From Clytia hemisphaerica (lineage: Eukaryota > Cnidaria > Hydrozoa > Leptothecata > Clytiidae): DNA of 64,000 nucleotides. Under the pieces are notes generated by a model. That model saw only the letters and a program-made list of their open reading frames with translations, made no database searches and was not told the origin of the DNA. The translations under genes and the position numbers were made by a program. Below are positions 47,062-59,783 of this stretch, in pieces; position 1 is the first letter of the stretch; the number at the start of each line of letters is the position of its first letter. Location of the stretch: contig CACVBU010000821.1 in NCBI GenBank assembly GCA_902728285.1, positions 1,647,059 through 1,711,058 on the forward strand. The letters run 5' to 3'.

Positions 47062-48536
47062 TTAACCTTTTCAGCCCGGCGGACGAGTATAGTCGTCGAG
47101 CATACGTTCCGGCGGACGAGTATATACGTTTTTTTGACATAGTGATCTTCTAAGCTATATTTCTCCCATTGGCTTCTTTGCTAGCCGTAGAAGTAAAGAG
47201 AAACGGAAAGTAGAGGTTCTAAGCTTTCTTTTGATATATGGTGATGTAATGTTTTGATCACGTGGTGAGGCAGCAGATTTCGGAGAAAAGGTAGAGAAAA
47301 ACACTGAATCAAGATGGCGACCAAGAAATGGGTTTTTCAAACTTACTGCTAAAGTTCTTGGATTTTTTGACTGGTTTAGGCCAATTTTCTTCATGGAAAC
47401 ATTGTTTTTATAATGGAAAAACATCCAGTAAGTATGTCTTATATTTTGTGTTTTGTTTTTAGCATAAAAATTCCATTTATTTGTCATTTTGACCACTTTT
47501 CTCGACAAACCATCGGTGTCGACCCAAACTTACAGTACTTTTTACTTTTTACTTTTTATTCAGGTTGGAGCATGGAAAGTGGACAAATTCAATGCAAAAG
47601 TGTTTTCTACACCTTATTTATTTCAAAGGAGCACCAAAGAATTTAAAAAGCCTGGATTTATGTTGAATTGCACTACTTCTTCCGCTCCACCAGCAACGGT
47701 CGATCGATCCCCGAAATTCTTGGCTCATAACGATGTCCTGATTACAGCTTATATGGATCAAAATGATGGCAGGAACCACATAACAGCCACATGGAATTAT
47801 TATGATGACATTTAGCATTCCTTATGGGCAAAAGAGACCAGATTTGATAGCAATGAGTTTGCTTCAAAAGGCTTACGGTTTTTGGAAACTTTGCAACTGT
47901 CGCCGACTATGCCATCTAGTTTCACGGTAGCCGATACCCTTCAAAAGCTTCAGGAGCTAAGAATACTGACTGAAAGTGTTGTTTAGATAGTTGGGGAATA
48001 CTTTTACACCATTTTTGATGTTGTAGCTGCTTCTGGAAACACACATTATCATCAAAATACTTCAAAATTGTATATATTGGATTTTTTTAGCCGAAAATCG
48101 TGATTTTTGGCAAAAGTGACCGATATTTGGGAGGCTGGTGTGACACATACAGATTTTTCTGGATGCTGATTTTTGGTATATTACTTCAAAATGATGTATA
48201 GATTGATAAATAGCCAAAGACAGATTTTTTAATTAACTTCCCCCCACTTTTTTTTGCTCTAGAAGTGAAAAATGCAAAAAAAGTGACATTACCGCAAAAC
48301 GTGAAAAAAAACTGTGGTTTACGTGATGCTACCATTTTTGTTGGAATATTTTATTTGGATTGGTACTTGGTCTAAAAGTTGTAGAATTTAATTAGCTTTT
48401 CAGGGATACCTTACTTTTTTTCTAAAGATTCCTAGTTCTTGAGTTATGATCAAATAACTGAACATGTCTATTTTCTGAAAAAATGTTGCGCGCTGACAGC
48501 GTGAAAATTTAAAAAGTTGCGCGCTGGAAAGGTTAA
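47062..48536. mobile_element. piggyBac-like non-autonomous element carrying a reading frame
   Basis: TTAA at 47062-47065 and 48533-48536. The termini read CCTTTTCAGCCCGGCGG and, inverted, CCTTTCCAGCGCGCAAC. Subterminal direct repeats are present: CGGCGGACGAGTATA twice at the left and GTTGCGCGCT twice at the right. About 1.47 kb with no recognisable transposase. It contains the two-exon frame described at 47413-47986. Confidence 0.7.
47413..47986 (+). pseudogene. Two-exon ORF with one in-frame TAG inside the piggyBac-like element
   Basis: ATG at 47413 with a five-codon exon ending CCA|GTAAGT (47427); the acceptor TTATTCAG joins in phase 0 to 47564. The frame runs 83 codons to a TAG at 47813-47815, then stays open in the same frame for another 56 codons to a TAG at 47984-47986. 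Residues after the first stop (RFDSNEFASKGLRFLETLQL and onwards) look as protein-like as those before it. No known domain recognised: not an obvious transposase. Either a short 88-aa product, a one-stop pseudogene, or a readthrough product. It may be host sequence captured by the transposon. Confidence 0.45.
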
Positions 48537-48845
48537 TGAAATCATGAAACTATCAAAACAAAACAATTTTAAATAAAATATAATTTTCATTTCCCTTTTG
48601 TCAATATAAATTCAAAGTTCATTCATATGCTCATAGCATTCACACGTATTTCCACTCTTTCAAATAAAACTGCGCTCAATACAAAATAAGACGTTTTCTC
48701 AACAGCAACGTTTTTGAGCTGATTCCGATAGCTTAAATTATCTGTAATTTATTTAATTTCCGATGATTAAAACTTCACACCTTTCTCACCATAAATAGAT
48801 CATATTAAATTATTAATCATGTTGAAAATAGGGTATGCACCTTGC

Positions 48846-49013
48846 GTGGATTAATTTTCGCGATTTTCTAGCCGATTGGCGAAAATGAGTCCTCGCAAAA
48901 AATCCTAGTTTTTGACAAAACCCTTAGTAAATGAAAGACGTTATAAGAAAAAAGCGATTTAATCCCAGCGGAAATTCTAGATTCGCAAAAATTCCACGCG
49001 AAAATAATCCACT
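48846..49013. repeat. Foldback element with AATTTTCGCG arms
   Basis: GTGGATTAATTTTCGCGATT at the left; AATTCCACGCGAAAATAATCCAC at the right as its approximate complement. Similar in build to the TTTTGGCG repeat at 26927. Confidence 0.6.
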
Positions 49014-49360
49014 CAAAAGATAATAATTTCAACCAAATAATAAAGAGCAACTTTTATAAGCGCTGTGATGTATTTCTGTAATAAAATGTCCGATAGTGAG
49101 TGTTCTAACATAACATGTCATTTTCAAAAAAAATGTCACCAATTTTTGATCATCCAAAATAAATGGAACGAACGATGGTTGAAATGGAAAGGCTACTTTC
49201 AACAAAAACTATTCTTGAGCCAGTAGTTCTAAAACAAGCCGAAAAACCAATACCTCTGACATGAATCGATCTAAAGAATAAAAGACGCATACCTTTTATC
49301 TTTTTTTCTCAAAATCATGGAATGTTACCGTTCGTACAACTTGAATCTGGGTAACTGAGA

Positions 49361-52300
49361 CTAACTAGTATCCATGATGATGGATTTGTCGGCAATGTTG
49401 AACTGCCAATCAGGAACGTGTTCTTGTATTCTGTCCATGACGTCATTGACATGTAAGCAAACGCTTTGAATTTGCTGATCGAACGACTCCAACACTTCTT
49501 GTGCTGTAAAAGAATACGGTCAAAGTCAAGCGCTGATATGTCTCTATTGTAATGTCACGTGACCTATGTAGGATTTCCTACCTAACCACGGCACACTTTT
49601 TAGCAAAAGTACGACATCTTGCCCTTCGGGCTTTATAAATCTATGAGTGTGCTCATGAAAGCTAAATGATGTAGATCTTTTATCTCTTGGCTTTCGGCTA
49701 AGGGACACGATATGCTCCATCTGTAAAGAAATCTTGGTTTTTGTTGAATTTGTGTACAAACTAAACACGTTTTTTATGACCAGGAACGTCCAAAGTTTTT
49801 CGAAGCTTTTTATATGTTCTGAACTTTTTCAGTTTTAAGCCTAATAATGTTCTTAAAATGTTATCATGTTATTCTTGGTATTTTGGCCATCGAAGCCTTA
49901 TGTTCGTTCATATAAAGTCTGTTCTCATACAAAAACGTGTATAAAGAGACGAAATCAACTTCATACAAAAGAACATATGGGTAGGGTACCTTCAAAATAG
50001 ACGAAGCCTTCGACTTGATCAATGAACCCTTTGATTGTATTATTGCAAATCATACTGGACACGATTTTCTCCGCCTGCATAAAATAAAGGAGAATGTCTT
50101 TTCATTCAAATTAGCCTTTTCGGGTTCGGGTTTATTGTAATGTTTACAGGGAGACAAAGGTCACGAAAAATGGTTACCCAAATGGTAGACGATGTTATCG
50201 TCCGTTACAGTGATAGTAAAGGCGGGAAAAAATGGCGGTATGGCGTTATGGCGGTATACGGAAAAAAATCGGCGGGAGAGTTTCGAAGAAACGGACGATA
50301 ACTCTTTGGCATAAAAAAGATTTTGCGGTTTTGCTTGGACTAACCAGTGAGACTGGTTAGTCGCTCCGTGGTGAAAACCGCCTAAGTTTAAAGGCCGAGC
50401 TTGGTTCAAACGATCAAAAACACGCTGGTCACTGGAAAAAAGAAGACACAACACACTGTGAAAATCCAGCTCATTATGGAATTTTTCTTCTTGGTTCATT
50501 TGTTTTATTGAGACTACAAGATGACTTAGTTTAAGGGAGTACTTATTCCTCAAGTATGCTTCTGTAGAATACTGTTTTAAAATGATTTTTCAACAAGTCT
50601 ACATACAGCAAAAAGACACAGAGTCAGAGAAACTAAGTAGGTAAGTCAGTTTGTATATTTCTTATGAATCCTATGAATCACAGGCAGTGTTTCATTAGAT
50701 ATGTGAATACCCTCATATCTCCACTCTTAAAAAGTTATTTTCATCTGGTGTTAGCAGTTCTTTGACAACTTTGAAAAATGTCAAACAAAGTACTTATTGA
50801 TATTGTCAATTGTGGACTTTAAAAGACTGCTTTTAACATACTTTTTGTTCGAACACTTTCACATTTTCTCGAGAAGTTCAGTTACCTAGTCGTACCTGTA
50901 AAAATTATCAGATTATTATTCTAAATTTTCTAGGTAAGAATCAGAAATTCAGAGATAGCACAATACAGAAATGAAATATTTGGCACAGCATCCTGGTTTA
51001 TTATTGAGATTGAGACTTGCAATATTTCACGACGTCCTGGTATAATTTGAGATTATAAATTGCAATATTTCACTTCACGTCGTGGTTTAATTTGGGATTA
51101 TAAGTTGGAATTATTTCACTTGACGTTCTGGTACAATTTGAGATTATAACTTGGAATACCTTCACGTCGTGGTTTAATTTGGGATTATAAGTTGGAATAT
51201 TTCACTTGACGTTCTGGTACAATTTGAGATTATAACTTGGAATATTTCACTTCACGTCGTGGTTTAATTTGGGATTATAACTTGGAATATTTCACTTGAC
51301 GTCCTGGTTTAATTTCGGATTATAACTTGGAATATTTCACTGACGTCCTGGTACAATTTGAGATTATAATAACTTGCAAATTTCACTTGACGTCCTGGTT
51401 TAATTTGAAATTATAACTTATTTCACTTGACGTCCTGTGTACAATTTGAGATTATGACTTGGAATATTTCACCAATGCCCTGGTATAAATTGAGACTGTT
51501 ACTGAAATATGTCATCATGATATGCAATTTTTCACTTGACGTCCTGATATAATTTGAGATTGACTTGGAAAAATTTACATCAGCCTTCTGGAATTAGTCG
51601 AGACTGTAATACAGTATTGTCGGAAGACAGTTTAGAATCATTTGTTTATCATGATTGAATTACGTTTTTATCAGTTTTTGTAAATAAGAAATTTAATGTC
51701 ATTTAAATCTGCCTCAAGGTTTTTCTTAATTGATACTTTTCCATTTTAAGCTAATTTCTGGGGATTTCTTAAATTTTATCCTATTTCATCCTCATTTTTA
51801 ATGTCTCTTTTTGGGTAGAAAGAAATTCAAGCTCAAATCAAAGCAAGATCAACATACTGCAAAGCTTACAAGCTGGGACTTTTTTACTTTTTCCCTGCAA
51901 AAGTTACTGTAAAATTTTTTATCAAACAAAACAGGACAGTCACAAATTCGAAATTGCAAGTATATATAAAACTGGCAATGATTTGTATACATATCCTTTG
52001 TTTTTGAGCAAATGGTGGAGGGGAGAATATACTATAGCTTTTTATTTACATGGACTTTAATATATAAAAGGGGTAAATATAAGGATATAATCCTCAGGCA
52101 AAAAAAACAACAACAAACGAACAAGCTTTACATGATTTGATGTTTTTTAAGAAATTTGTAAGGTGAAAGTTTAGATAGATATCCTTGTTGCAAAGAAATT
52201 ACAAACTTATTAAAGAAATGACTGCTCATAAAAATTTGTTATTCTAAGAAAAGAAATTGTAGTTCCAAGAAAATATAAAAGGAATAAAAGGGAGAGGGTA

Positions 52301-55300
52301 TTCAAAAAGAAAGATATCATTTCTTGGAATCTCAGTTTCTTTCTCCCGCCTCTTTTTTTTGTTTTGATTTTTTCGAATACCGAACACAGTTGGCCTCGCA
52401 TACGGAAACTCCAATTCATACAATTTGAGCTGTTTTTGTATTTTGTACCAAAATCGTATAGTCTAAGACTAGCAACTCTACCGACTGTAAACTCTTTTCG
52501 GCAAAAAAAACCCGTTTGCGAATTTTCTTCGGCTTTGGGATTTTTCTTTGATAGTGATTCGTCTTAGACTATAACATAGTCTACCCAAATGGTTACCTTT
52601 TGTTGAGAGATTTCTAGAAGAATTCCTAGCTGATCTATTGAAATGTTTTTGTATATCTTGCTGATTGCCAATAGGTTGTGTTCCACAACTGCACGGTCAA
52701 GAATTGTTGAGCCTGAAAAGCAAAACAAAAAACCATAGGCTAAGTGAAATGATAATGGATATCCTAGATTTTCAGTTTCCTTGAGGAGAGGCATGAGAAT
52801 TCTTGTTTCTTACCATCAGCCGTGGTTGCTTTCTGGTGGTCTAATAACATGTCTGAGAATTCTTTCAATTGAGGTCCACGAATAATACGATCCAAATACC
52901 TAAAGTGAAATGAAAGAAGATGAAGTCATGCAAAATTCCAAAATGATCTAAGTCTTGACAACCTTTTTCTCCATATATGTAAATAGTATTTCCACACATC
53001 TTTTCAAAACAAAGCACATTTGTGACATTGCGTAGAAAAGGCACATTTTACGAATAAAACAATGAAAAATAGAAAGTCACATTTTCTCCAAGATCTCGTG
53101 AGCAGGTAGTTGTTGACATCTTTCGTCTTTGAATAATGTTGCCAACATTCGTGACCTTTGTCTCCCTGTAATAAACATACATTAAAATAAAAATTACATA
53201 ATACCATACATTTAATACCAAAATTTATCTATAGATATCAGAAAGATTATGTAACTGTGCGAGACAAACGGCCCGGGTGTTTAGAATACAATGACCCGAT
53301 CATGGCAGTTATATATACTTGCGATATACAACCAAAACAACTTCATAGCTGTGCTAACAGCCCCCCAGGCCCCAAACTTAAATTATTATAGAGCCCAAGG
53401 GAGCAGAAAGTTGGGTCTATGCCCAAAATATGAAAAACCTGAGAAATCACTATTTACTGTCAAATATTCCAGGGCTGATTGAAGAAAAGGGGTTTATTTG
53501 CATGAGGCATTACTTTGAAGGGAACCTTTAACTGGTGGAAAAAATATGTACATGTTAAGTTTTTTTTAATAAAATCCAGTAAATTTTAGCTCAGACAGGG
53601 CTGTTCTTAATTTCTGAAATTTTCAGGGTTTAAATGTTCCAAAAATGTTCGAATTATAACATAACTTAGACTACTTTCTTCCATTTTGAGCCTTATTTCT
53701 GATTAGGAGAAAAAGCTTGTCAGACAAAATAATATGAATTTCTAAAAATGGTAAATTACCAGCGGAAGCCAATATGGTGCAGATGAGAGAATGTTTCAAA
53801 GCGTTAATACGTTCAGAATCTGCGATCAGCGTGTTGTATGAAAGTTCGTTGTAGCGTTGTGCTGCTTCCAAAAACTTTCGTCGATAATCCAAAACCCTTG
53901 CATAACACACCTAGAAAGAAAAAAGACCTTAAAGTTTGTAACGTTCACTTGATCAAATCTCATTCCATCATTTCACTGAACCCGATTTCATTTTGACGTT
54001 AAAAAACCGGAGTGGGGGGGGGGGGGTCGTTGTAAAAAAAACAAATTAAACATTTGTGAAAAACAAAGACTTATAAGTTTGCAGGTCGATGTAAAAAAGC
54101 AACTTTGTATACTTTATTAAGTATCAATTTAATTTTGGTTTGACTAAATTTTTGAGTAAGTTGAAAGCTTTGTAAAAATTTAACAATCTTTATTCAATAT
54201 TCTAAGCAGCAAACACCATTTCATTATTACTCGTGAAATAAATGTAGGAGTAAAACAAGAGCCATTGTTAATTATTATTCGAAAAAGCAAAATACTTTAT
54301 ATTTGATGGTGAGAGCATCGGTGGTATCATCCGATTTTTGAAGTAGCGATGCACGATTGATGTAAATATCAGCTTGCACTGGATCATCATCTTCCAAATA
54401 AAGTTGAGCGATGTTCAAATAAATCTCCATCTTGAATGCATTACTGTATTGCCTGTCAAAGAGGTAATAGTAAAGTTAAGTATCGATACATAAAATCACG
54501 ACTTAACGGATGAATTGCCTCTATCATTCGTTCGCACCCCGGTGACTCTCTACAGGCTAATCTGAAAGCAATTTAGACTTCACTTTGCTTCTAAAACAAA
54601 TTTACGCCTGGTATTTTGTTCTGGAAGAAAGGGAGGTGCTACAGGGTAAATCTATCTTGCTTATCAATCAGCCTGAAGAAAGCTGCCGTGGCGCGTTTGA
54701 AAGCTAGAAGAAAATCGAGCTTCGTGGTGATTTATCTATTAATATTCAACAACGCAAATTAGTATCATTTATCTTGGTTGCAAGAATAGAATAAAAAACT
54801 CTGCAGCCATGCTAAAAACTCTCCCATATTATTTCAATCTTATTTAATACTTTGCTGTCCTTTATCTGCGTTATCAAACCAACAACTTACTTTTGTCCAG
54901 TTTCAAGAGGTATTCCAACGAGCGCTTCAGCTGATTTCCTCCAATCACCTTCTTCTTGTAGAACGTTAGCTAAATGTTGTCGTATGTTGACCACCTGTAT
55001 CGAAGAAAAAAGAGAAAGTTTGAAGAAATCCATTTCTTTTGAGCGTCCTGTGAAACATTTAAACCTAGAATATCTGGAATCCGAATGATTTTGACACTTC
55101 CTGCTTGTCATTCATGGACATTTTATCCTCCTATCGTTTTTACTCACATATAAAATAAATAAAAGAGGGACTACTTTGTCCCCTTTACGGCGCCGTGCAA
55201 GCACGAATTTGGAAAAATTCTTTTTGTTTATTCTACTTTGTCAGTATAGAGGCTCACCTACTTGCTTTTTAGCATAAAAACATCTTTTTAAATATCTTAT

Positions 55301-56206
55301 AATATCTTTCATGGAAAGTTTCCAATGCTTTGTGCGAGTGGGCATAAGGCTACGTCACATTAAAAGAGCAACTAACTGGATATTAATGATGCAGCATTGC
55401 ATAAATCACAGCGGGAGGCAAACAGCTGACGAGGCAGCACTGTTTATCTTCTGTGTTACCTGTTCTTCGAATGAAATTGCTCTGGTCTGTAAATTGTTCA
55501 GAGTAAAATATGAGACATCTTTGATGGTTGTAGCATCCAAAGATTTCAATGCCGTTGCAACATCAGAGACAAGTTGTCTGGAAACCACTACACTCACATT
55601 CTCTTGTAAGGCTGAAAATCAACACAAATTATGCCTATAAATCATTATTATAAATTATATGCGAAGCCTGATCCAGTACTTGAAAAACAAGGGTTATATA
55701 GGATGTGGTTAAAATCAATAAAGATTTTCTTTCCAAGGGTTACCAGGATTATTAAGGAATTGATGTAATTATAAGTTTGATGATAAGTTACCCTGAAGGG
55801 TAACTGCAGTGGCTCAAAGTATTGTTATAACCACTATATTAGGTTTAAATCAAACTGAATTATATCAAAATCTCACTTTAAATAGTATATTCGTCCATGA
55901 ATGGCATTTAAAAAATAATAAATTTTAACTTATTTCAACTTTAAAAAAAAGCATTTGCATGAAATAAAGTAAAAGTAACTTTGTTGTCTATATCATCCAT
56001 TACGTTTGATTAAAATAAGTCTATAACAGGTTTCTCATTGATAAAGATTTTGCTAATAGTTAGAAAGATTTCAGTAGGTCGGTGAGCTCAGGATTCTGGA
56101 GGGACAAGATCTCATTCAGATGTGCTCGATATTTGTCAATAGAGTCTTTTTGAGAGCGGCCTTGATTTGCCAAATTAGTAAGTGAAGTCCTTATATTTTC
56201 AGCCAT
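49361..56206 (-). CDS. COPS4: COP9 signalosome subunit 4
   Basis: Ten minus-strand exons: 56206-about 56063, 55611-55460, 54994-54891, 54452-54296, 53910-53760, 53165-53081, 52899-52814, 52712-52597, 50074-49990, 49503-49361; about 408 aa, matching the ~406 of animal CSN4. It is a PCI-domain scaffold of the COP9 signalosome, which removes NEDD8 from cullins in nucleus and cytoplasm. Recognised from [113 protein letters not shown] and [13 protein letters not shown], all in CSN4 order. Exons 2-10 join exactly in phase. Exon 1 runs to LLKSF and then TAA with no GT donor, so the exon 1-2 join is unresolved. Confidence 0.95.
49766..49939. mobile_element. MITE of the CACGTTTTTT family in COPS4 intron 9
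   Basis: CACGTTTTTTATGACC ... CATACAAAAACGTG-TA, with internal TTTTGGCCATCGAAGCCTTA. Confidence 0.65.
51000..51570. repeat. ~45-bp minisatellite in COPS4 intron 8
   Basis: About a dozen imperfect copies of a unit like TTTCACTTGACGTCCTGGTT / TAATTTGGGATTATAACTTGGAA. Two unit types (CGTGGTTTAATTTGGG and CTGGTACAATTTGAG) tend to alternate, giving a ~90-bp higher-order period. Decayed copies occur at both ends. Confidence 0.8.
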
Positions 56207-56889
56207 TACAATTAGTTAAAAAACTATCGATCATTTGTATCTTTGATATTTTATCCTGTAAAAGAGAATTAGTAAAAAATAATCAAATCAATAAGGAGAA
56301 GAAGAAAATCATTGAACTGAAACTTTTAAATGCAGCGCAAAAGCTACCCATCAAGGGGGTACATCTGTAGGGTAGATGGAGTTACATGCCAAAATACCCA
56401 ATCCCAGATTAAATTAAAACCAAAATTTAACTTTTTTAATGTTTACAAGTAAACAAATTTATACATATTCAACATTTTTCAGAAGCTTTACCCTCTTAAA
56501 TCCAGGAATCGCCCACAGACCCCCAGTTTTGTGGGTGCACAAATTTGCTGAGCAGATTATACACTTAATCTAAATTTTAAAAAATGATCCCAGCTGAAAT
56601 TATCAAAACACCAGCTTTTTTCGAGTTTTGTCTCGTTTACCCAAACGCTGCAATCCTGCGTAGGCTTAGGGCTCACGACTAGAATCCCCAATACAAGGCA
56701 TTTGACCGACCAAAAAATTCATCATCATCAATTTTGTCAATTGTCAGAATTGTTTACTCGCTGGAAATAGTCAACTTTCTGAGGTTTCATTCCTTTGCTT
56801 CATTTCATAAAATATTAAACCAAGATGAAAAATTACTAACAATCCCACGAGTAAAAAGAGGTATCCAATTAGTCTATGGAAAGTATAAG
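56207..56889. other. Upstream region of COPS4, no feature assigned
   Basis: Presumed promoter and 5' UTR of COPS4. No TATA box or other element is clear; open frames here are unsupported. Confidence 0.35.
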
Positions 56890-58060
56890 ATTTAAAAAGC
56901 ATTGTTTACATCTCATAAAATATCACCCTAGTAATGTTGCTTAGTTATTTAAGAATCAACAAGTAAGACTGTACACAGATATTGGACAGTCTAAAGTTAA
57001 TCATGAAAATTCTGCGTAAAGCGCAAATTATTGTCAAAGTAGGATTTCCGATAAGTCTAAAAAGTTTTTGAATAGGATTTAATTACTGTTAAACCCATTT
57101 AGTTGAAGTAACCTGCTTATATTTAAGAATAATGTTCACCAAACTGTGAAAGGTTGAGGCTTTTCCTGAAAATATAGACCCTGGAATTGTAGGAGAAGCC
57201 AGATACCAGTCTCATTTTTTTACATATATTATGTACTTAAAAATAAAAAAACTGTCATAAAATATCATCTGTTGATGGAAATGACCCAAAAGTTTTTGCA
57301 GTTGTTCCCCAAATGCCAATATGATTAGTTGACTGGAGAAGATCAACCAATATTTTGACAACAATAATTAATCCCTTAAAGCCCTTAAGTTGACCTGATT
57401 TAGCATTTTAAGAGGGAAAAAACAACAATGTTAATAAGAAAATTTTCTATTGATTATATCTTTAAGAGACTTCCAAAACCCACTGAGATTTTTTGAGGTT
57501 ATAAACTAGACCTACTAAGCCTTACTGAAAGTTTCAAAAAAAATTGTTGTCGCTGCAAAAAGTTACGCCATCTTGAATTTGGCTCCAGATCTGCCATAAT
57601 AAATCTTTTGGCCATTTTTGACAGTTACGCAAAGAAAGAAATCCTGAAAATCCCACCAGTAATCCACTCCAGGCCAAAAGTTTGCTTCAAAAAAGTCACA
57701 AGGACCATCAGTAGGCAGCTAAAAGAGCACAAACCCAGTGTAAGCAAAGTTCGAAGCCCTCTACAGTAGATGCTAGAGATTTAATTTGATTTTTTTCTGA
57801 TTCCTACAAAAAATTCTTGACATCCACTGTAAATCAGCTTTCTAATGTACTTAAATAAAAATTCATTGGCTTTCAAAATCTGATTTTTAGGGGGTCAATT
57901 TTTTGCTTAGTAGCCTATCTTTGAGACGCTGTATCTTCAAAACTACTTGAGTTGAGATATCAAAGTGGAATTTTCAGGGTCTTATTTTCTTGTGTGATAG
58001 ATCATTTGGTCCAAATCTAATAGGGTGAGGTATCACACTTTCTTTATTTTGAAGATTAAA
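56890..58060. mobile_element. Diverged inverted relative of the BCCT-B intron 6 element
   Basis: Shares, in opposite order and orientation to 19896-21436, phrases such as TTTGCGTAA/CAAAGTAGGATTT, AGGTTGAGGCTTTTCCTG and AACCTTTTGGGTCATTTCCA-like stretches. The right end (GAGACGCTGTATCTTCAAAA, TCTTGTGTGATAGATCATTT) matches the terminal repeat. No ORF. Confidence 0.6.
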
Positions 58061-58993
58061 AAAAACTTAACTTAACTTTCAGGAAGTTATCAGCAAGACC
58101 TAATCCAGGCGGTACTAATCGAACGTTCAATTGTGATTGAAGTTATCAATAATGATTGATAATAATCGAAGGTGGTCAGTGACCACCTATTGATTTTATC
58201 GATGATTGAATAATCACTTGAATCCAGATTATTAATCACTTGAATCCAGATTATGGCATTTTCTTCAACCATTTCTGCTTTGTTCAATCATTTTGATTAC
58301 TTTTCGATTACCTTTGCTCATATTGAATACCTTCGATTGTATTGAGTACTTTCCAGCCTTCGATTTTATCAAATATGTTTCCAGTATTAGCAGTGCGTCA
58401 AAATAATCTGAAACCAAGTTTACTTTGGTCAATATATTAATTTGGTATTATTATATATTATTATATATTTCGATTCTTTTTGTGCTTTGGTTTTAGGTCA
58501 GTTTATTGGTTTTTCATAAAGCTAAAGATATATCATACATAGTGATTGGTTATCGAAGTAATCAATTGGTTATCAAAGTTGTCAAAGTTAAGAACATTTT
58601 TGGTACTCGACATTCGATTGTTAATCGATGAGTGGTTGTTCAATTACTTCTATCATTATCGCTTACTTTGATAATCGAATTTATCGATTAGTACCATCTA
58701 GCCTAATGCAAGACTCCTGACTGATTTTGAAGTTCCATTTTTTGAAATTTCGACTGACATGACTCCCTACTTATATCGCTTTGTCTTCAGAGCTAAAAAT
58801 CCCAACACAAGTCACAGTTTTAGCTCTCCTCTTGACGCAAACTTCTCATTCTTCATTTTTGAGAAGGAGACAGGGCCCCTGCGTGGCAACAAATAACAAA
58901 GAAGGGGAAGAAAGTTTTAAACTACTTTAGGGGTACAAACTTTTGCGAGGATGAAAAATTGTAAAATTCACAACATTTACTTTTGCGAATTTA

Positions 58994-59783
58994 GGGATCA
59001 GTCACATATTGATTCTTCTCACGACTAACGTCAAATTGACGCTAATTTGAAAACCCCCCACCCCCACCTCTTAACGTCACAGTTTAAAAATTATCAAAAA
59101 TTGATGAAACTCTCTCCATCACTTTCATCATTATTTTCTCAGCCATCTTTAATTTCGCTACGGCTTGCTCAGTTTACATTTTAAAAATAATGGAGATAAT
59201 TTCTAAACTTTTTTTGGAAAGTTGCCGGAATCAATTGAATTATCTCCGTAATAATACAGTAAGTTGGGCTAATATTGACATCCCTGGTCTAATTCTGACA
59301 CCCTTCTTTTAGAGAAAGGATTAATATGAAAGCTTGGATCACTGATTGAAAAAGGATTATTCCTCTCTGAGCACAAAGCAAAGAAAAACAGTTTCGACCT
59401 TTCTATCAATTTCAGCTGATAAAAAGGGTGTCGGAATTAGAGGAAGGGTGTGGACATTAGACCAAGTTACTGTATTCAACAGAATAGCGACACAAAAAAG
59501 ACCGACCATCGGCGAAATTTAATATTTAAGGGCTGCGCAGACTGTCTAAACAAAAGGAACGCAAGACATAAAGATCGGGCTGTTTGTTTTGGTTAAAATT
59601 GTTCTATAAAATAGCGAAGCGAACAAAGGAAAAGAAATCTGGGAATTAACATTTGTCACGGAATAAACGTCTCAAAAATCAATATTTATGGTGAAATTTC
59701 TTAGCGTCACAAACTCTAACACCCCCACCCCTTCCCGTCAATTTGACGTTAGTTGTGGGAAAAATCGAGATGTGAGTGACCCC
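58994..59783. mobile_element. TIR element with TTA target duplication (Harbinger-like), hosting a nested MITE
   Basis: Ends GGGATCAGTCACAT and, inverted, GGGGTCACTCACAT, with ACTAACGTCAAATTGACG in both arms (~85-base TIRs). Flanked by TTA on both sides (58991-58993, 59784-59786). A three-base TTA duplication fits PIF/Harbinger. No transposase seen. Confidence 0.65.
59257..59472. mobile_element. Nested TA-flanked MITE
   Basis: CAGTAAGTTGGGCTAATATT at the left; the right end, inverted, is CAGTAACTTGGTCTAATGTC. TA at 59255-59256 and 59473-59474. It sits within the 58994-59783 element and so is younger. Confidence 0.75.

Noticed and set aside
47813..47815. TAG as programmed recoding (for example pyrrolysine)
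   Set aside because: No reason to expect pyrrolysine use in an animal; simple decay or readthrough is enough.
50161..50553. 130-codon minus-strand open frame in COPS4 intron 8
   Set aside because: On the COPS4 strand, but the frame and position do not join neighbouring exons; CSN4 is complete without it, and the composition is not domain-like.
55311..55640. 109-codon plus-strand open frame
   Set aside because: Antisense to COPS4 exon 2; a shadow of that coding sequence.
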